Shown here: piece by piece, positions 28,331-39,187 of the stretch | Numbering within the stretch: position 1 is the first letter of the stretch | Layout of the letters: each line of letters opens with the position of its first letter | Source: Actinotalea sp. Marseille-Q4924 | Lineage (GTDB): Bacteria > Actinomycetota > Actinomycetes > Actinomycetales > Cellulomonadaceae | Assembly: GCF_916618755.1 (NCBI RefSeq) | Contig: NZ_CAKAKB010000003.1 | Span: forward strand, 248,001 to 312,000 | Reading direction: 5' to 3' | DNA length: 64,000 bases | The notes under the pieces: model-generated | What the model saw: the letters and a program-made list of their open reading frames with translations, nothing else | Told to the model about the DNA's origin: nothing | The model's database searches: none | Position numbers and translations under genes: made by a program

Positions 28331-31300
28331 GTGCACCTCAAGACGCTCACCCTGCGCGGGTTCAAGTCGTTCGCCTCGGCGACGACGCTGAGCTTCGAGC
28401 CGGGCGTGACGTGCGTCGTCGGGCCGAACGGGTCGGGGAAGTCCAACGTCGTGGACGCGCTCGCCTGGGTCATGGGGGAGCAGGGGGCCAAGTCCCTGCG
28501 CGGCGGCAAGATGGAGGACGTCATCTTCGCCGGCACCTCCGGGCGCCCGCCGCTGGGCCGCGCCGAGGTCAGCCTGACGATCGACAACAGCGACGGCGCC
28601 CTGCCCATCGACTACACCGAGGTGACGATCTCGCGGACGCTGTTCCGCAGCGGCGGCTCGGAGTACGCGATCAACGGCTCCGCGTGCCGGCTGCTCGACA
28701 TCCAGGACCTCCTGTCGGACTCGGGGCTCGGCCGCGAGATGCACGTCATCGTGGGCCAGGGCCAGCTCGACGCGGTGCTGCGCGCGACGCCGGAGGACCG
28801 CCGCGGCTTCATCGAGGAGGCCGCGGGCGTCCTCAAGCACCGCAAGCGCAAGGAGAAGGCGCTCCGCAAGCTCGAGGCGATGCAGGCGAACCTCACGCGC
28901 CTCAACGACCTCACGAGCGAGATCCGCCGTCAGCTGGGCCCGCTCGGCAAGCAGGCGGAGGTGGCCCGCCGCGCGCAGTCGGTCCAGGCGGACCTGCGCG
29001 ACGCCCGTGCCCGGCTGCTCGCCGACGACCTGGCCCAGCTCACGGCCACCCTGGAGCAGGAGATCGCCGACGAGACCGCCGTCCGGGCACGCAGGGCGGA
29101 GGTGGAGACGGCGCTGCAGACCGCCCGGCACCGCCTGGCGCAGCTCGAGGCGGAGGCGGCGGCGGCGGCCCCCGCCCTGTCCGAGGCGAGCGAGGTCTGG
29201 TACCGCCTGTCGTCCGTGCGCGAACGGCTGCGCGGCGTCTCGACCCTCGCCGGGGAGCGCCTGCGGCTGCTCGGCTCCGCCGGCGAGGAGACGTCCGGCG
29301 GGCGCGACCCCGAGGACCTCGAGGCGCAGGCGGCGCGCGCGCGGGCCGCGGAGGCGGAGCTGGCGAGCGAGGTCGAGCTCGCCCGCACCGCGGTCGAGGC
29401 CGCCGCCGCCCAGCGGCAGGAGCTCGAGGAGGCGGCGCGGACGGCGGAACGCCAGGTCACGGCGCTCCAGCGCGCCGTCGCCGACCGGCGCGAGGGCCTG
29501 GCCCGGCTCGCCGGCCAGGTCGCCGCCCGCCGCAGCCGGGTCGAGGCCGCAGAGGCCGAGATCGGCAGGCTCCGCGAGGCCGTCGCGGAGGCGGAGCGGC
29601 GCGGGCACGAGGCGACGGTCGAGTTCGCCGCGCTGGAGTCGCGGGTCGCCGGGGCGGAGGAGGGCGAGGAGGGCCTCGACGCCGAGCACGAGGCGGCCGT
29701 CGAGGCGCTGGACGCGGCGGTCGCCGAGCTGTCGCGCCTCAAGGACGCCGAGCAGGCCGCGGACAAGGACCGGGCCACCTGGGCGGCGCGGGTCGAGGCC
29801 CTGGAGATGAGCCTCGTCCGCAAGGACGGCGCGGGCGCGCTCCTCGCCACCGACGACCTGCCCGGGCTCCTGGGCTCCGTGGCCGCGCTGGTGAGCGTCC
29901 GTGCCGGCTACGAGGACGCCATCACCGCCGCCCTCGGCGCCGCGGCCGACGCCGTCGCGGTCGAGTCCGTCGAGGTCGCCGTCGACGCGCTGCGCCGCCT
30001 GCGCACCGACGACGCGGGTCGCGCGACGCTCGTCGTGGGCGGCGTGGAGGTGCCGGCCGCCGCCACGGAGGGCCGTGCCCTGCCCGAGGGCGCGGTCGCC
30101 GCCCTGGACCTCGTCCAGGTCGCGCCCCCGCTGGCCCACGCCGCGCGCGTCCTGCTCGCCGACGTCGTCGTCGTCGAGGACCTCGCGCACGCGCGTGCCC
30201 TGGTCACGCAGCACCCCGACCTCACCGCCGTGACCCGGGCCGGGGACCTGCTCGGGCTGGCCCGGGCGTCCGGCGGCTCGGCGAGCGCGCCGTCGGCGCT
30301 GGAGCTGCAGGGTGCCCTCGACGACGCCCGGGACCGGCTCGCCGACGCCGTGGCGCGCGGCGAGCGCACCCGCTTCGAGCTCACGGCGGCGCGGGCCGCG
30401 GAGGTCGCCGCGCGCGAGCACCACGACGGCACCCTGGAGCGGCTGCACGAGTCCGACGCGGCGCTGGCCGCGGTCGCCGAGCAGCTCGGGCACCTCGGGT
30501 CGGTGGCGCGGTCGGCCCGCGCCGAGGTGGAGCGGGCGCAGCGGTCCCTCGAGGCGGCGGGGGAGCGGCTCGCGGCCGACCAGGCCGAGCTGGCCGAGCT
30601 CGCCGAGCGGCTGGAGCACGCCGAGCGGGACCCGGAGGAGTCGGACGACAGGATCGAGGAGGCCGCGGCGGAGCGCGAGCGGACCGCCGCCGAGGCGTCG
30701 GCCGCGCGTGCGCGCGAGACCGAGGCGCGCCTGACGCTGCGGACCAGCGAGGAGCGGGCGCGTGCGCTGAGCGGGCGCGCGCAGTCCCTCGAGCGCGCGG
30801 CCGCGACCGAGCGCCAGGCGCGGGAGCGGGCCGCCGAGCGCGCCCGGCAGAGGGCGGAGCAGGCCCGGCGGGCCCTCGCCGTGCGCACGGGTGCGGACCG
30901 TGCGCTGGTCCTGCTGGAGGAGTCGCTGCGCCGCGCGACCGGTGAGCGGGAGGCCGTCGAGGCGGCCCAGGCGGAGCGGGACGGCCAGGTGCGTACGGTC
31001 CGGGTGGAGGTGGACCGGTGGGCCGCCGAGCTGGCCGAGCTGACCGACGTCGCCCACCGGGACGAGGTGGCGCGGGCGCAGCAGCGCCTGCGGATCGAGC
31101 AGCTGCAGAGCCGTGCCGTGGAGGACCTGGGCCTGGACCCGCAGGTCCTCCTGGACGAGTACGGCCCGCACGCCCCCGTCCCGGTCTGGGGCGACCGCGC
31201 GGACGCGCTGCGGGCGGCCCGCGACCGGGCGGCGGACGGGGGGCGGGCCGACGGGCCGGACGAGCCGGACGACGACGCACCGGAGGACGCGCCGGCCGAG

Positions 31301-31975
31301 TCGGTGCCGTTCGTCCGCGCCGAGCAGGAGAAGCGGCTGCGGGCGGCGGAGCGGGCGCTGTCCCTCCTCGGCCGCGTCAACCCCCTGGCGCTGGAGGAGT
31401 TCGCGGCGCTGGAGGAGCGGCACACCTTCCTGTCCACCCAGCTCGCCGACCTCAAGAAGTCGCGCACCGACCTGCTGCAGATCGTCAAGGAGATCGACGA
31501 GCGGGTCGAGCAGGTCTTCGCGGAGGCGTACCGCGACACGGCGGTGCAGTTCGAGCGGGTGTTCACCCGCCTCTTCCCCGGCGGCGAGGGCCGCCTCGTG
31601 CTCACCGAGCCGGGCGACATGCTCACCACGGGCATCGAGGTCGAGGCGCGTCCGGCCGGCAAGAAGGTCAAGCGGCTGTCGCTCCTGTCCGGGGGCGAGC
31701 GGTCGCTGACCGCCGTGGCCCTGCTCGTCGCGATCTTCAAGGCCCGGCCCAGCCCCTTCTACGTCATGGACGAGGTGGAGGCCGCGCTGGACGACGCGAA
31801 CCTGGGCCGGCTCCTGGACATCTTCACGGAGCTGCAGGAGGACTCCCAGCTCATCGTCGTGACGCACCAGAAGCGCACGATGGAGATCGCCGACGCCCTC
31901 TACGGGGTGACGATGCGCGGGGACGGCGTCACGACGGTCATCAGCCAGCGCCTGCGGGAGGACGCGCGACCCTGA
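28331..31975 (+). CDS. smc: Chromosome segregation protein SMC
   Basis: This 1,214-residue ABC-type ATPase loops chromosomal DNA together with ScpA and ScpB. The N-terminal head has Walker A VVGPNGSGKSNVVDAL near residue 35; long Ala/Glu/Arg-rich coiled coils (about 170-500 and 680-1000) flank a hinge near 510-640 (LLGSVAALVSVRAGYEDAI); the C-terminal head has LLSGGERSLTAVALL and the Walker B segment FYVMDEVEAALDDAN. GTG 28331 is likely leaderless: TAGGCT (28319-28324) lies 6 bp upstream and there is no Shine-Dalgarno sequence. ftsY follows, as in most actinobacteria, but after a small unknown gene. Confidence 0.97.
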   Translation: MHLKTLTLRGFKSFASATTLSFEPGVTCVVGPNGSGKSNVVDALAWVMGEQGAKSLRGGKMEDVIFAGTSGRPPLGRAEVSLTIDNSDGALPIDYTEVTISRTLFRSGGSEYAINGSACRLLDIQDLLSDSGLGREMHVIVGQGQLDAVLRATPEDRRGFIEEAAGVLKHRKRKEKALRKLEAMQANLTRLNDLTSEIRRQLGPLGKQAEVARRAQSVQADLRDARARLLADDLAQLTATLEQEIADETAVRARRAEVETALQTARHRLAQLEAEAAAAAPALSEASEVWYRLSSVRERLRGVSTLAGERLRLLGSAGEETSGGRDPEDLEAQAARARAAEAELASEVELARTAVEAAAAQRQELEEAARTAERQVTALQRAVADRREGLARLAGQVAARRSRVEAAEAEIGRLREAVAEAERRGHEATVEFAALESRVAGAEEGEEGLDAEHEAAVEALDAAVAELSRLKDAEQAADKDRATWAARVEALEMSLVRKDGAGALLATDDLPGLLGSVAALVSVRAGYEDAITAALGAAADAVAVESVEVAVDALRRLRTDDAGRATLVVGGVEVPAAATEGRALPEGAVAALDLVQVAPPLAHAARVLLADVVVVEDLAHARALVTQHPDLTAVTRAGDLLGLARASGGSASAPSALELQGALDDARDRLADAVARGERTRFELTAARAAEVAAREHHDGTLERLHESDAALAAVAEQLGHLGSVARSARAEVERAQRSLEAAGERLAADQAELAELAERLEHAERDPEESDDRIEEAAAERERTAAEASAARARETEARLTLRTSEERARALSGRAQSLERAAATERQARERAAERARQRAEQARRALAVRTGADRALVLLEESLRRATGEREAVEAAQAERDGQVRTVRVEVDRWAAELAELTDVAHRDEVARAQQRLRIEQLQSRAVEDLGLDPQVLLDEYGPHAPVPVWGDRADALRAARDRAADGGRADGPDEPDDDAPEDAPAESVPFVRAEQEKRLRAAERALSLLGRVNPLALEEFAALEERHTFLSTQLADLKKSRTDLLQIVKEIDERVEQVFAEAYRDTAVQFERVFTRLFPGGEGRLVLTEPGDMLTTGIEVEARPAGKKVKRLSLLSGGERSLTAVALLVAIFKARPSPFYVMDEVEAALDDANLGRLLDIFTELQEDSQLIVVTHQKRTMEIADALYGVTMRGDGVTTVISQRLREDARP

Positions 31976-32116
31976 CGGACGAACGCGGCCGCCGACGACG
32001 AGGGTGCCGCCGCGAGCCGCTCCGGGCCGGAGGCCGTGTGGAGATGATGTGACGATCGACGCCGCACGACGCGCGGACGGCTCCCGCCGGCGGTCGTCCG
32101 GGCGATACTCGCAGAC

Positions 32117-32521
32117 ATGGGATCTGTTGCCGCACCTGTCGCCCTCGCCGTCGTCGTCGCTCTCGCCGTCCTGGTGATGAGCGCCCTCGCGTCGGCCGGA
32201 CGACCGGCTCGCGAGGTCGTCGTCGACGCGCGGGACGCCCTGCGCGGCGGACTCGCGCGGGAGCGATGGACCGGTCTGCGCGGCGGGCAGCCCGAGGGCT
32301 CGCTGCGTCGCCGCGCCGCCGGCGTCCTGGAGGGTGCGCTGCGCGCCGACGGGCCCGACGGGACGGATGACGACGAGTCATCGGTGACCGACCTGTTCCG
32401 GGTCGGCCGTCCGGTGCCGGACGGCTACGTCACGGCGGACCGCCTCGCGGCCGCCCTCGAGAAGGCGCAGGGCGTCGTCGTCGACGGCGTGCAGCAGGTG
32501 CAGCACCGCGTCCGTCGCTGA
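32117..32521 (+). CDS. Small membrane-anchored protein of unknown function
   Basis: I do not recognise this 134-residue protein. It begins with one hydrophobic segment (VALAVVVALAVLVMSALASA, residues ~8-27) that looks like a signal anchor. A basic stretch with RREVV-like and LRRRAAG segments follows, then an acidic run (DGPDGTDDDESS) and a C-terminal amphipathic helix. A -10-like GATACT (32104-32109) lies 7 bp before the ATG with no Shine-Dalgarno sequence, so a leaderless start is likely. It lies between smc and ftsY. Codon use matches its neighbours, which supports a real gene. Confidence 0.7.
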   Translation: MGSVAAPVALAVVVALAVLVMSALASAGRPAREVVVDARDALRGGLARERWTGLRGGQPEGSLRRRAAGVLEGALRADGPDGTDDDESSVTDLFRVGRPVPDGYVTADRLAAALEKAQGVVVDGVQQVQHRVRR

Positions 32522-32532
32522 GCCGAGACCGC

Positions 32533-32640
32533 GGGTCGTGCCCGAGCCGCCCCTGCGGGTCGTGCCCGAGCCGCCCCTGCGGGTCGTGCCCGAGCCGCCC
32601 CTGCGGGTCGTGCCCGAGCCGCCCCTGCGGGTCGAGGACC
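32533..32640. repeat. 24-bp tandem repeat upstream of ftsY
   Basis: Four perfect 24-bp copies start at 32533, 32557, 32581 and 32605; a fifth partial copy starts at 32629. Each unit contains CGGG-TCGTG-CCCG and CCCCTGCGGG, so hairpins can form within and between units. It ends about 15 bp before the ftsY -10-like box. The period is a multiple of three, but no gene on either strand is supported there. Confidence 0.9.
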
Positions 32641-32666
32641 CGCCCCGACCCTGAGAGACTGCCCGC

Positions 32667-33842
32667 GTGAACGACCTCACCGATCTTCTCGTCTACGGCC
32701 TGCCCGCACTGCTCGTCGTCGGTCTCGGCGTCGTAGGGCTCCGCTCCCGCCGCGGCCGCACCCCGGAGCCGCCCACCACGACGGCCGAGGGCGTGGAGCA
32801 CGCCCCGACCACCGACGGCACCGCCCCCACCGCCACCGTCGAGGTGAGCACGGGCGAGGCGGTGGTGGCCGAACCCGTCGCCCCGGCGGTGGAGGCACCC
32901 GAGCCCGTCGCCGGCCGTCTGGTGCGTCTGCGCGAGCGGCTGGCCCGGTCGGGCTCGCCGCTGGGCACGCGGCTGCTCCAGGTCCTCTCCCGGGACCACC
33001 TGTCCGAGGACGACTGGGACGAGATCGAGGAGACCCTGCTCCTGGCCGACGTCGGCGCCGGCCCGACGGCCGAGCTCGTCGACCGCCTGCGGGAGCGCGT
33101 GCGGGTCCTCGGCGTCCGGGAGCCCGGGGCGGTGCACGACCTGCTCCGCGAGCAGCTGCTCGAGCTCGTCGACCCCACCCTGGACCGCACCCTGCGCACC
33201 GCGCCCGGTGTCGCCGACGACGGCACGCCGCACCCCGCCGTCGTGCTCGTCGTCGGGGTGAACGGCACGGGCAAGACGACCACCGTCGGCAAGCTCGCCC
33301 GCGTCCTCGTCGCCGAGAACCGCTCCGTGGTGCTGGGCGCCGCCGACACGTTCCGCGCCGCCGCCGCGGACCAGCTGCAGACCTGGGGTGCCCGCGTGGG
33401 TGTGCCGACGGTGCGCTCGGAGAAGGACGGCGGCGACCCCGCGGCCGTCGCCTTCGACGCCGTCCGGCGCGCCGCGGACGAGGGCGCCGACGTCGTCCTC
33501 GTCGACACCGCGGGCCGGCTGCAGAACAAGGCGGGTCTCATGGACGAGCTGGGCAAGATCACGCGGGTGCTGTCGCGCCGTGCGCCCATCGGGGAGGTGC
33601 TCCTCGTGCTCGACGCCACCACCGGCCAGAACGGGCTGAACCAGGCGCGCGTGTTCCGCGAGGTCGCCGGTGTGACGGGCATCGTGCTGACGAAGCTGGA
33701 CGGCACGGCGAAGGGCGGCATCGTCGTGGCGGTCCAGCGCGAGCTCGGTGTCCCCGTCAAGCTGGTGGGGCTGGGCGAGGGTCCCGACGACCTGGCGCCG
33801 TTCGAGCCCGAGGCGTTCGTCGACGGCCTGCTGCAGGACTGA
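32667..33842 (+). CDS. ftsY: Signal recognition particle receptor FtsY
   Basis: FtsY is the SRP GTPase receptor at the membrane. The N-terminal helix (LLVYGLPALLVVGLGVVGL) anchors it, followed by an acidic/Pro-rich linker to about residue 80 and the NG domain: G1 GVNGTGKTTTVGKLA near 195, DTFRAAAADQL, G3 VDTAGRLQNKAGLMDEL near 280, and TKLDGTAKGG near 345. Length 391 residues. GTG 32667 lies 6 bp after GAGACT (32655-32660) with no Shine-Dalgarno sequence, so it is probably leaderless. The tandem repeat lies directly upstream of the promoter region. Confidence 0.97.
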   Translation: MNDLTDLLVYGLPALLVVGLGVVGLRSRRGRTPEPPTTTAEGVEHAPTTDGTAPTATVEVSTGEAVVAEPVAPAVEAPEPVAGRLVRLRERLARSGSPLGTRLLQVLSRDHLSEDDWDEIEETLLLADVGAGPTAELVDRLRERVRVLGVREPGAVHDLLREQLLELVDPTLDRTLRTAPGVADDGTPHPAVVLVVGVNGTGKTTTVGKLARVLVAENRSVVLGAADTFRAAAADQLQTWGARVGVPTVRSEKDGGDPAAVAFDAVRRAADEGADVVLVDTAGRLQNKAGLMDELGKITRVLSRRAPIGEVLLVLDATTGQNGLNQARVFREVAGVTGIVLTKLDGTAKGGIVVAVQRELGVPVKLVGLGEGPDDLAPFEPEAFVDGLLQD

Positions 33843-33910
33843 GCGCCACGCCGCCCTCCTGCCCGGACGAGGAGGCCTCGGTCCACCACCCGGACGCGAG
33901 CGTCCGGTTC

Positions 33911-35716
<1,806 letters not shown>

Positions 35717-35726
35717 TCGGCGCCGC

Positions 35727-37505
35727 GTGACCGCCCCGGAGCACGGCGCGGCCGACGAGGTCACGGAGGCCCTGCGCCCCCCTGCGGGGGTGTGGGGCCT
35801 CCGGGCCGACCGGCTGGACCTCGCCCGCCGGATGATCGGCCCCGGCGCGGACGGCGTCGTGCGACGGTCGACCGTGGCCGGCCTCGTCAGCTCCCGGCTC
35901 GCCGGGCTCTGGGAGGACGTCGCCGCCGACCTCCGGCTCGGCGACGGCATCGCCCTGGGGGCCGTCGGCAGCCTCGGGCGCCAGGACGCCTCACCGGCGT
36001 CCGACCTGGACCTCCTGCTCGTCCACGACGGCCGCAGCCACGACGCCGCGACGGTCGCGGCCGTCGCCGAGCGGCTCTGGTACCCCATCTGGGACGCGGG
36101 CCTCGACCTCGACCACGCGGTGCGCTCGCTGGCCCAGTGCCGGCAGGTCGCGTCCGCGGACCTCCCCGCGGCGGTCGGCCTCCTCGACCTGCGGCACGTG
36201 GCCGGTGACCCGGCGGTCGTGCTCCGGGCCCGGAGCGCGCTGCTCACGGACTGGCGCAGCGCGGCGCGGCGCCGGCTCCCGGAGCTGCTCACGGGCACGC
36301 GGCAGCGCGCCGAGCGCAGCGGCGAGCTGGCCTACCTCCTGGAGCCGGACCTCAAGGAGGCGCGTGGCGGGATCCGGGACGCCGTCGTCGTCTTCGCGCT
36401 CGCCGCGACGTGGCTGACCGACCGGCCCCACGGGGTCCTGGACGTCGCCTACCGCCGGCTGCTGGACGTCCGGGACGCGCTGCACGTCGTCACGCGCCGG
36501 CCCACCAACCGGCTGCTCCGGGTGGACCAGGACGAGGTGGCCGACCTCCTCGGCGTCGGGGACGCCGACGACCTGCTCGCCGAGCTCGCCGAGGCCGGGC
36601 GGACGGTCTCCCACGCGCTCGACACGACCGTCCGCCACGCGCGTCAGGCGCTGGCCAGCCCCTCGTTGCGGCGACCCCTCGTCGTCCGGGGGCGTCGGGT
36701 CGCGCCGCGGCTCCGCTCCGTCGGCGAGGGCCTCGTCGAGCACGACGGCGAGCTGGTGCTCGCCGCCGGCGTGCGCCCGCAGGACGACCCGCAGCTGGGC
36801 CTGCGCGCGGCCGCGACGTCCGCACGGCTCGGCCTGCCGCTGTCACCGGTGACCGTCGACAGCCTCGCCCGCACGCCGGACCTGCCCGAGCCCTGGCCGG
36901 CGAGCGCCCTCGCCCACTTCCTGCAGCTCCTCGCGACCGGCCACGCGCAGGTGCCCGTGTGGGAGACGCTCGACCTCGCGGGGGTCGTCACACGGTGGCT
37001 CCCGGAGTGGGGCGCCGTCCGGAACCGGCCGCAGCGCTCGCCGGTGCACCGGCACACCGTCGACCGGCACCTCGTCGAGACGGTCGCGCGTGCCGGCCGG
37101 GCACGACGCACCGTGCCCCGCCCCGACGTGCTCCTGCTCGCGGCGCTGCTGCACGACATCGGCAAGCGGCCCGGCGCGACGGACCACAGCGTCGACGGTG
37201 CGGCGCTCGTCCCCGCGATCGGCGCCCGGATGGGACTGGACGAGGGCACCACGGCCGCCGTCCGCCTGCTGGTGCGCCACCACCTCACCCTCGCCGAGCT
37301 CGCCACGACCCAGGACCCCGACGACCCGGCGACGGTGGACGCGCTGTGCGGGGCCGTCCAGCACCGCGCGGAGCTGCTGACCTGCCTGCGGGCGCTCACG
37401 GAGGCCGACGCGTCCGCGGCCGGCCCGACGGCGTGGACGCCGTGGCGGGCGCGGCTCGTCGACGACCTCACCCGGCGCGCGGCGGCGAGGCTGGCGGTCC
37501 CGTGA
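35727..37505 (+). CDS. glnD: PII nucleotidylyltransferase GlnD lacking ACT domains
   Basis: GlnD modifies PII with a nucleotide and can remove it. The nucleotidyltransferase motif is in [22 protein letters not shown] (residues ~75-95). The HD hydrolase domain has HRHTVDRHL near 445 and [20 protein letters not shown] near 472-490, with a later RHHL. The protein stops at 592 residues, right after the HD domain. The two C-terminal ACT domains that sense glutamine in E. coli (890 residues) and M. tuberculosis (about 800) are missing, and only 71 bp separate the stop from ffh. GTG 35727 starts 10 bp after glnB. Confidence 0.9.
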   Translation: MTAPEHGAADEVTEALRPPAGVWGLRADRLDLARRMIGPGADGVVRRSTVAGLVSSRLAGLWEDVAADLRLGDGIALGAVGSLGRQDASPASDLDLLLVHDGRSHDAATVAAVAERLWYPIWDAGLDLDHAVRSLAQCRQVASADLPAAVGLLDLRHVAGDPAVVLRARSALLTDWRSAARRRLPELLTGTRQRAERSGELAYLLEPDLKEARGGIRDAVVVFALAATWLTDRPHGVLDVAYRRLLDVRDALHVVTRRPTNRLLRVDQDEVADLLGVGDADDLLAELAEAGRTVSHALDTTVRHARQALASPSLRRPLVVRGRRVAPRLRSVGEGLVEHDGELVLAAGVRPQDDPQLGLRAAATSARLGLPLSPVTVDSLARTPDLPEPWPASALAHFLQLLATGHAQVPVWETLDLAGVVTRWLPEWGAVRNRPQRSPVHRHTVDRHLVETVARAGRARRTVPRPDVLLLAALLHDIGKRPGATDHSVDGAALVPAIGARMGLDEGTTAAVRLLVRHHLTLAELATTQDPDDPATVDALCGAVQHRAELLTCLRALTEADASAAGPTAWTPWRARLVDDLTRRAAARLAVP

Positions 37506-37512
37506 CTCCGGC

Positions 37513-37541
37513 CTGACCCCCGCGAGGCACGCGGGTACCCT
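37513..37541 (+). promoter_or_regulatory. ffh promoter
   Basis: CTGACC (37513-37518) and TACCCT (37536-37541) are separated by 17 bp, a good sigma-70-type pair, 36 bp before the ffh start. This makes ffh independent of the amt-glnB-glnD unit. Confidence 0.6.
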
Positions 37542-37576
37542 GAAGGCTCCCGTGCCCGTACCACCGGTGAGGTCCT

Positions 37577-39187
37577 GTGTTCGCCACGCTGTCCGACCGC
37601 CTGACGTCGACGTTCAAGAACCTGCGCACCAAGGGCCGGCTCTCCGAGGCGGACATCGACGCGACCGTGCGCGAGATCCGCCGCGCCCTGCTGGACGCCG
37701 ACGTCGCCGTCTCCGTCGTGCGCGAGTTCACCGGCAAGGTCCGCGAGCGTGCGCTCTCGGCCGAGGTGTCCGGCGCGCTCAACCCGGCCCAGCAGGTCGT
37801 GAAGATCGTCAACGACGAGCTCGTCTCCGTGCTCGGCGGCGAGCAGCGACCGCTGCGCTTCGCCAAGACGCCGCCGACGGTCATCCTCCTCGCCGGCCTC
37901 CAGGGTGCGGGCAAGACGACCCTGGCCGGGAAGCTGGCCCTGCACCTGCGGGAGAAGGGTCACACGCCGCTCCTGGTCGCGGCCGACCTCCAGCGCCCGA
38001 ACGCCGTGACGCAGCTCCAGGTCGTGGGGCAGCGCGCCGGGGTGCCGGTCTTCGCCCCGCACCCGGGCACCCAGGAGGGCAGCGACGGCTCCCTCTCCGC
38101 GCCGGCCGGCGACCCGGTCGCGGTCGCGCGGGACGGCCTGGCCACCGCCCGCAGCCGCCAGCACGACGTCCTCATCGTCGACACCGCCGGCCGGCTCGGT
38201 GTCGACGCCGAGATGATGCAGCAGGCCGCCGACATCCGGGACGCGGTGGGCCCGGACGAGACGCTCTTCGTCATCGACGCGATGATCGGCCAGGACGCCG
38301 TCGCGACCGCCCAGGCCTTCGCCGAGGGCGTCGGGTTCACCGGCGTCGTGCTGTCCAAGCTCGACGGCGACGCCCGCGGTGGCGCGGCGCTGTCCGTGGC
38401 GTCCGTCACCGGCCGGCCGATCATGTTCGCCTCCACGGGCGAGAAGCTCACCGACTTCGAGGTCTTCCACCCCGACCGCATGGCGGGCCGGATCCTCGAC
38501 ATGGGTGACGTGCTGTCGCTCATCGAGCAGGCCGAGAAGGCGTTCGACGCCGAGCAGGCCGAGGCGATGGCGGGCAAGCTCGCCAGCGGCGAGGACTTCA
38601 CGCTCGAGGACTTCCTCGTCCAGATGCAGGGCCTGCGCCAGATGGGCTCGATGAAGAAGATGCTCGGGATGCTGCCGGGCATGGGCGAGATGCGCGAGGT
38701 CATCGAGAACTTCGACGAGCGCGAGGTCGACCGCATCGAGGCGATCGTCCGGTCGATGACCCCCGCGGAGCGGCAGAACCCGAAGATCATCAACGGCTCG
38801 CGCCGCAGCCGCATCGCGCGCGGGTCCGGCAGCACGACCGCGGACGTCAACCAGCTGCTCGAACGGTTCGCCTCCGCGCAGGTGATGATGAAGCAGATGG
38901 CCAAGGGCGCCGGTCTGCCCGGGATGGGTGGCATGGGCCGCCTGCCGGGCATGGGCGGCAAGAAGTCCCGCGGCAAGATGGCGCCGCAGGCGCGCAAGGC
39001 GAAGGCCAAGTCGGGCAACCCGGCCAAGCGGGCGCAGCAGGAGCGGGAGGCCGCCGAGCGCGCCGCGGGCAAGCGCCCGGCCGGGGCGCCGGGGTCGGCG
39101 TTCGGTCTCGGCCGCCCCGCGGAGCCGTCCGCGGACCCGTCGTCGCTGGACCTGCCCCCGGGTCTGGAGAAGTTCCTCGGCCGATGA
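37577..39187 (+). CDS. ffh: Signal recognition particle protein Ffh
   Basis: Ffh binds 4.5S RNA and signal peptides and docks with FtsY. N domain, then G domain with G1 GLQGAGKTTLAGKLA near 108, VDTAGRLGVDAEMM near 200, and SKLDGDARGGAAL near 257, then the methionine-rich M domain (MQGLRQMGSMKKMLGMLPGM onwards to MKQMAKGAGLPGMGGMG). An extra ~13 residues (PHPGTQEGSDGSLSAPAGD) sit in the G domain where the E. coli protein is shorter. A basic/Pro-rich tail of about 80 residues follows the M domain. GTG 37577. The stop overlaps the next gene (ATGA). Confidence 0.97.
   Translation: MFATLSDRLTSTFKNLRTKGRLSEADIDATVREIRRALLDADVAVSVVREFTGKVRERALSAEVSGALNPAQQVVKIVNDELVSVLGGEQRPLRFAKTPPTVILLAGLQGAGKTTLAGKLALHLREKGHTPLLVAADLQRPNAVTQLQVVGQRAGVPVFAPHPGTQEGSDGSLSAPAGDPVAVARDGLATARSRQHDVLIVDTAGRLGVDAEMMQQAADIRDAVGPDETLFVIDAMIGQDAVATAQAFAEGVGFTGVVLSKLDGDARGGAALSVASVTGRPIMFASTGEKLTDFEVFHPDRMAGRILDMGDVLSLIEQAEKAFDAEQAEAMAGKLASGEDFTLEDFLVQMQGLRQMGSMKKMLGMLPGMGEMREVIENFDEREVDRIEAIVRSMTPAERQNPKIINGSRRSRIARGSGSTTADVNQLLERFASAQVMMKQMAKGAGLPGMGGMGRLPGMGGKKSRGKMAPQARKAKAKSGNPAKRAQQEREAAERAAGKRPAGAPGSAFGLGRPAEPSADPSSLDLPPGLEKFLGR

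Noticed and set aside
32533-32640. CRISPR array
   Set aside because: The 24-bp units are directly adjacent with no spacers, and no cas genes are present.
32430-33233. Minus-strand frame over the 24-bp repeat with GRLGHDPQ repeats
   Set aside because: It is antisense to ftsY, its repeats follow from the DNA repeat period, and it resembles no protein family.
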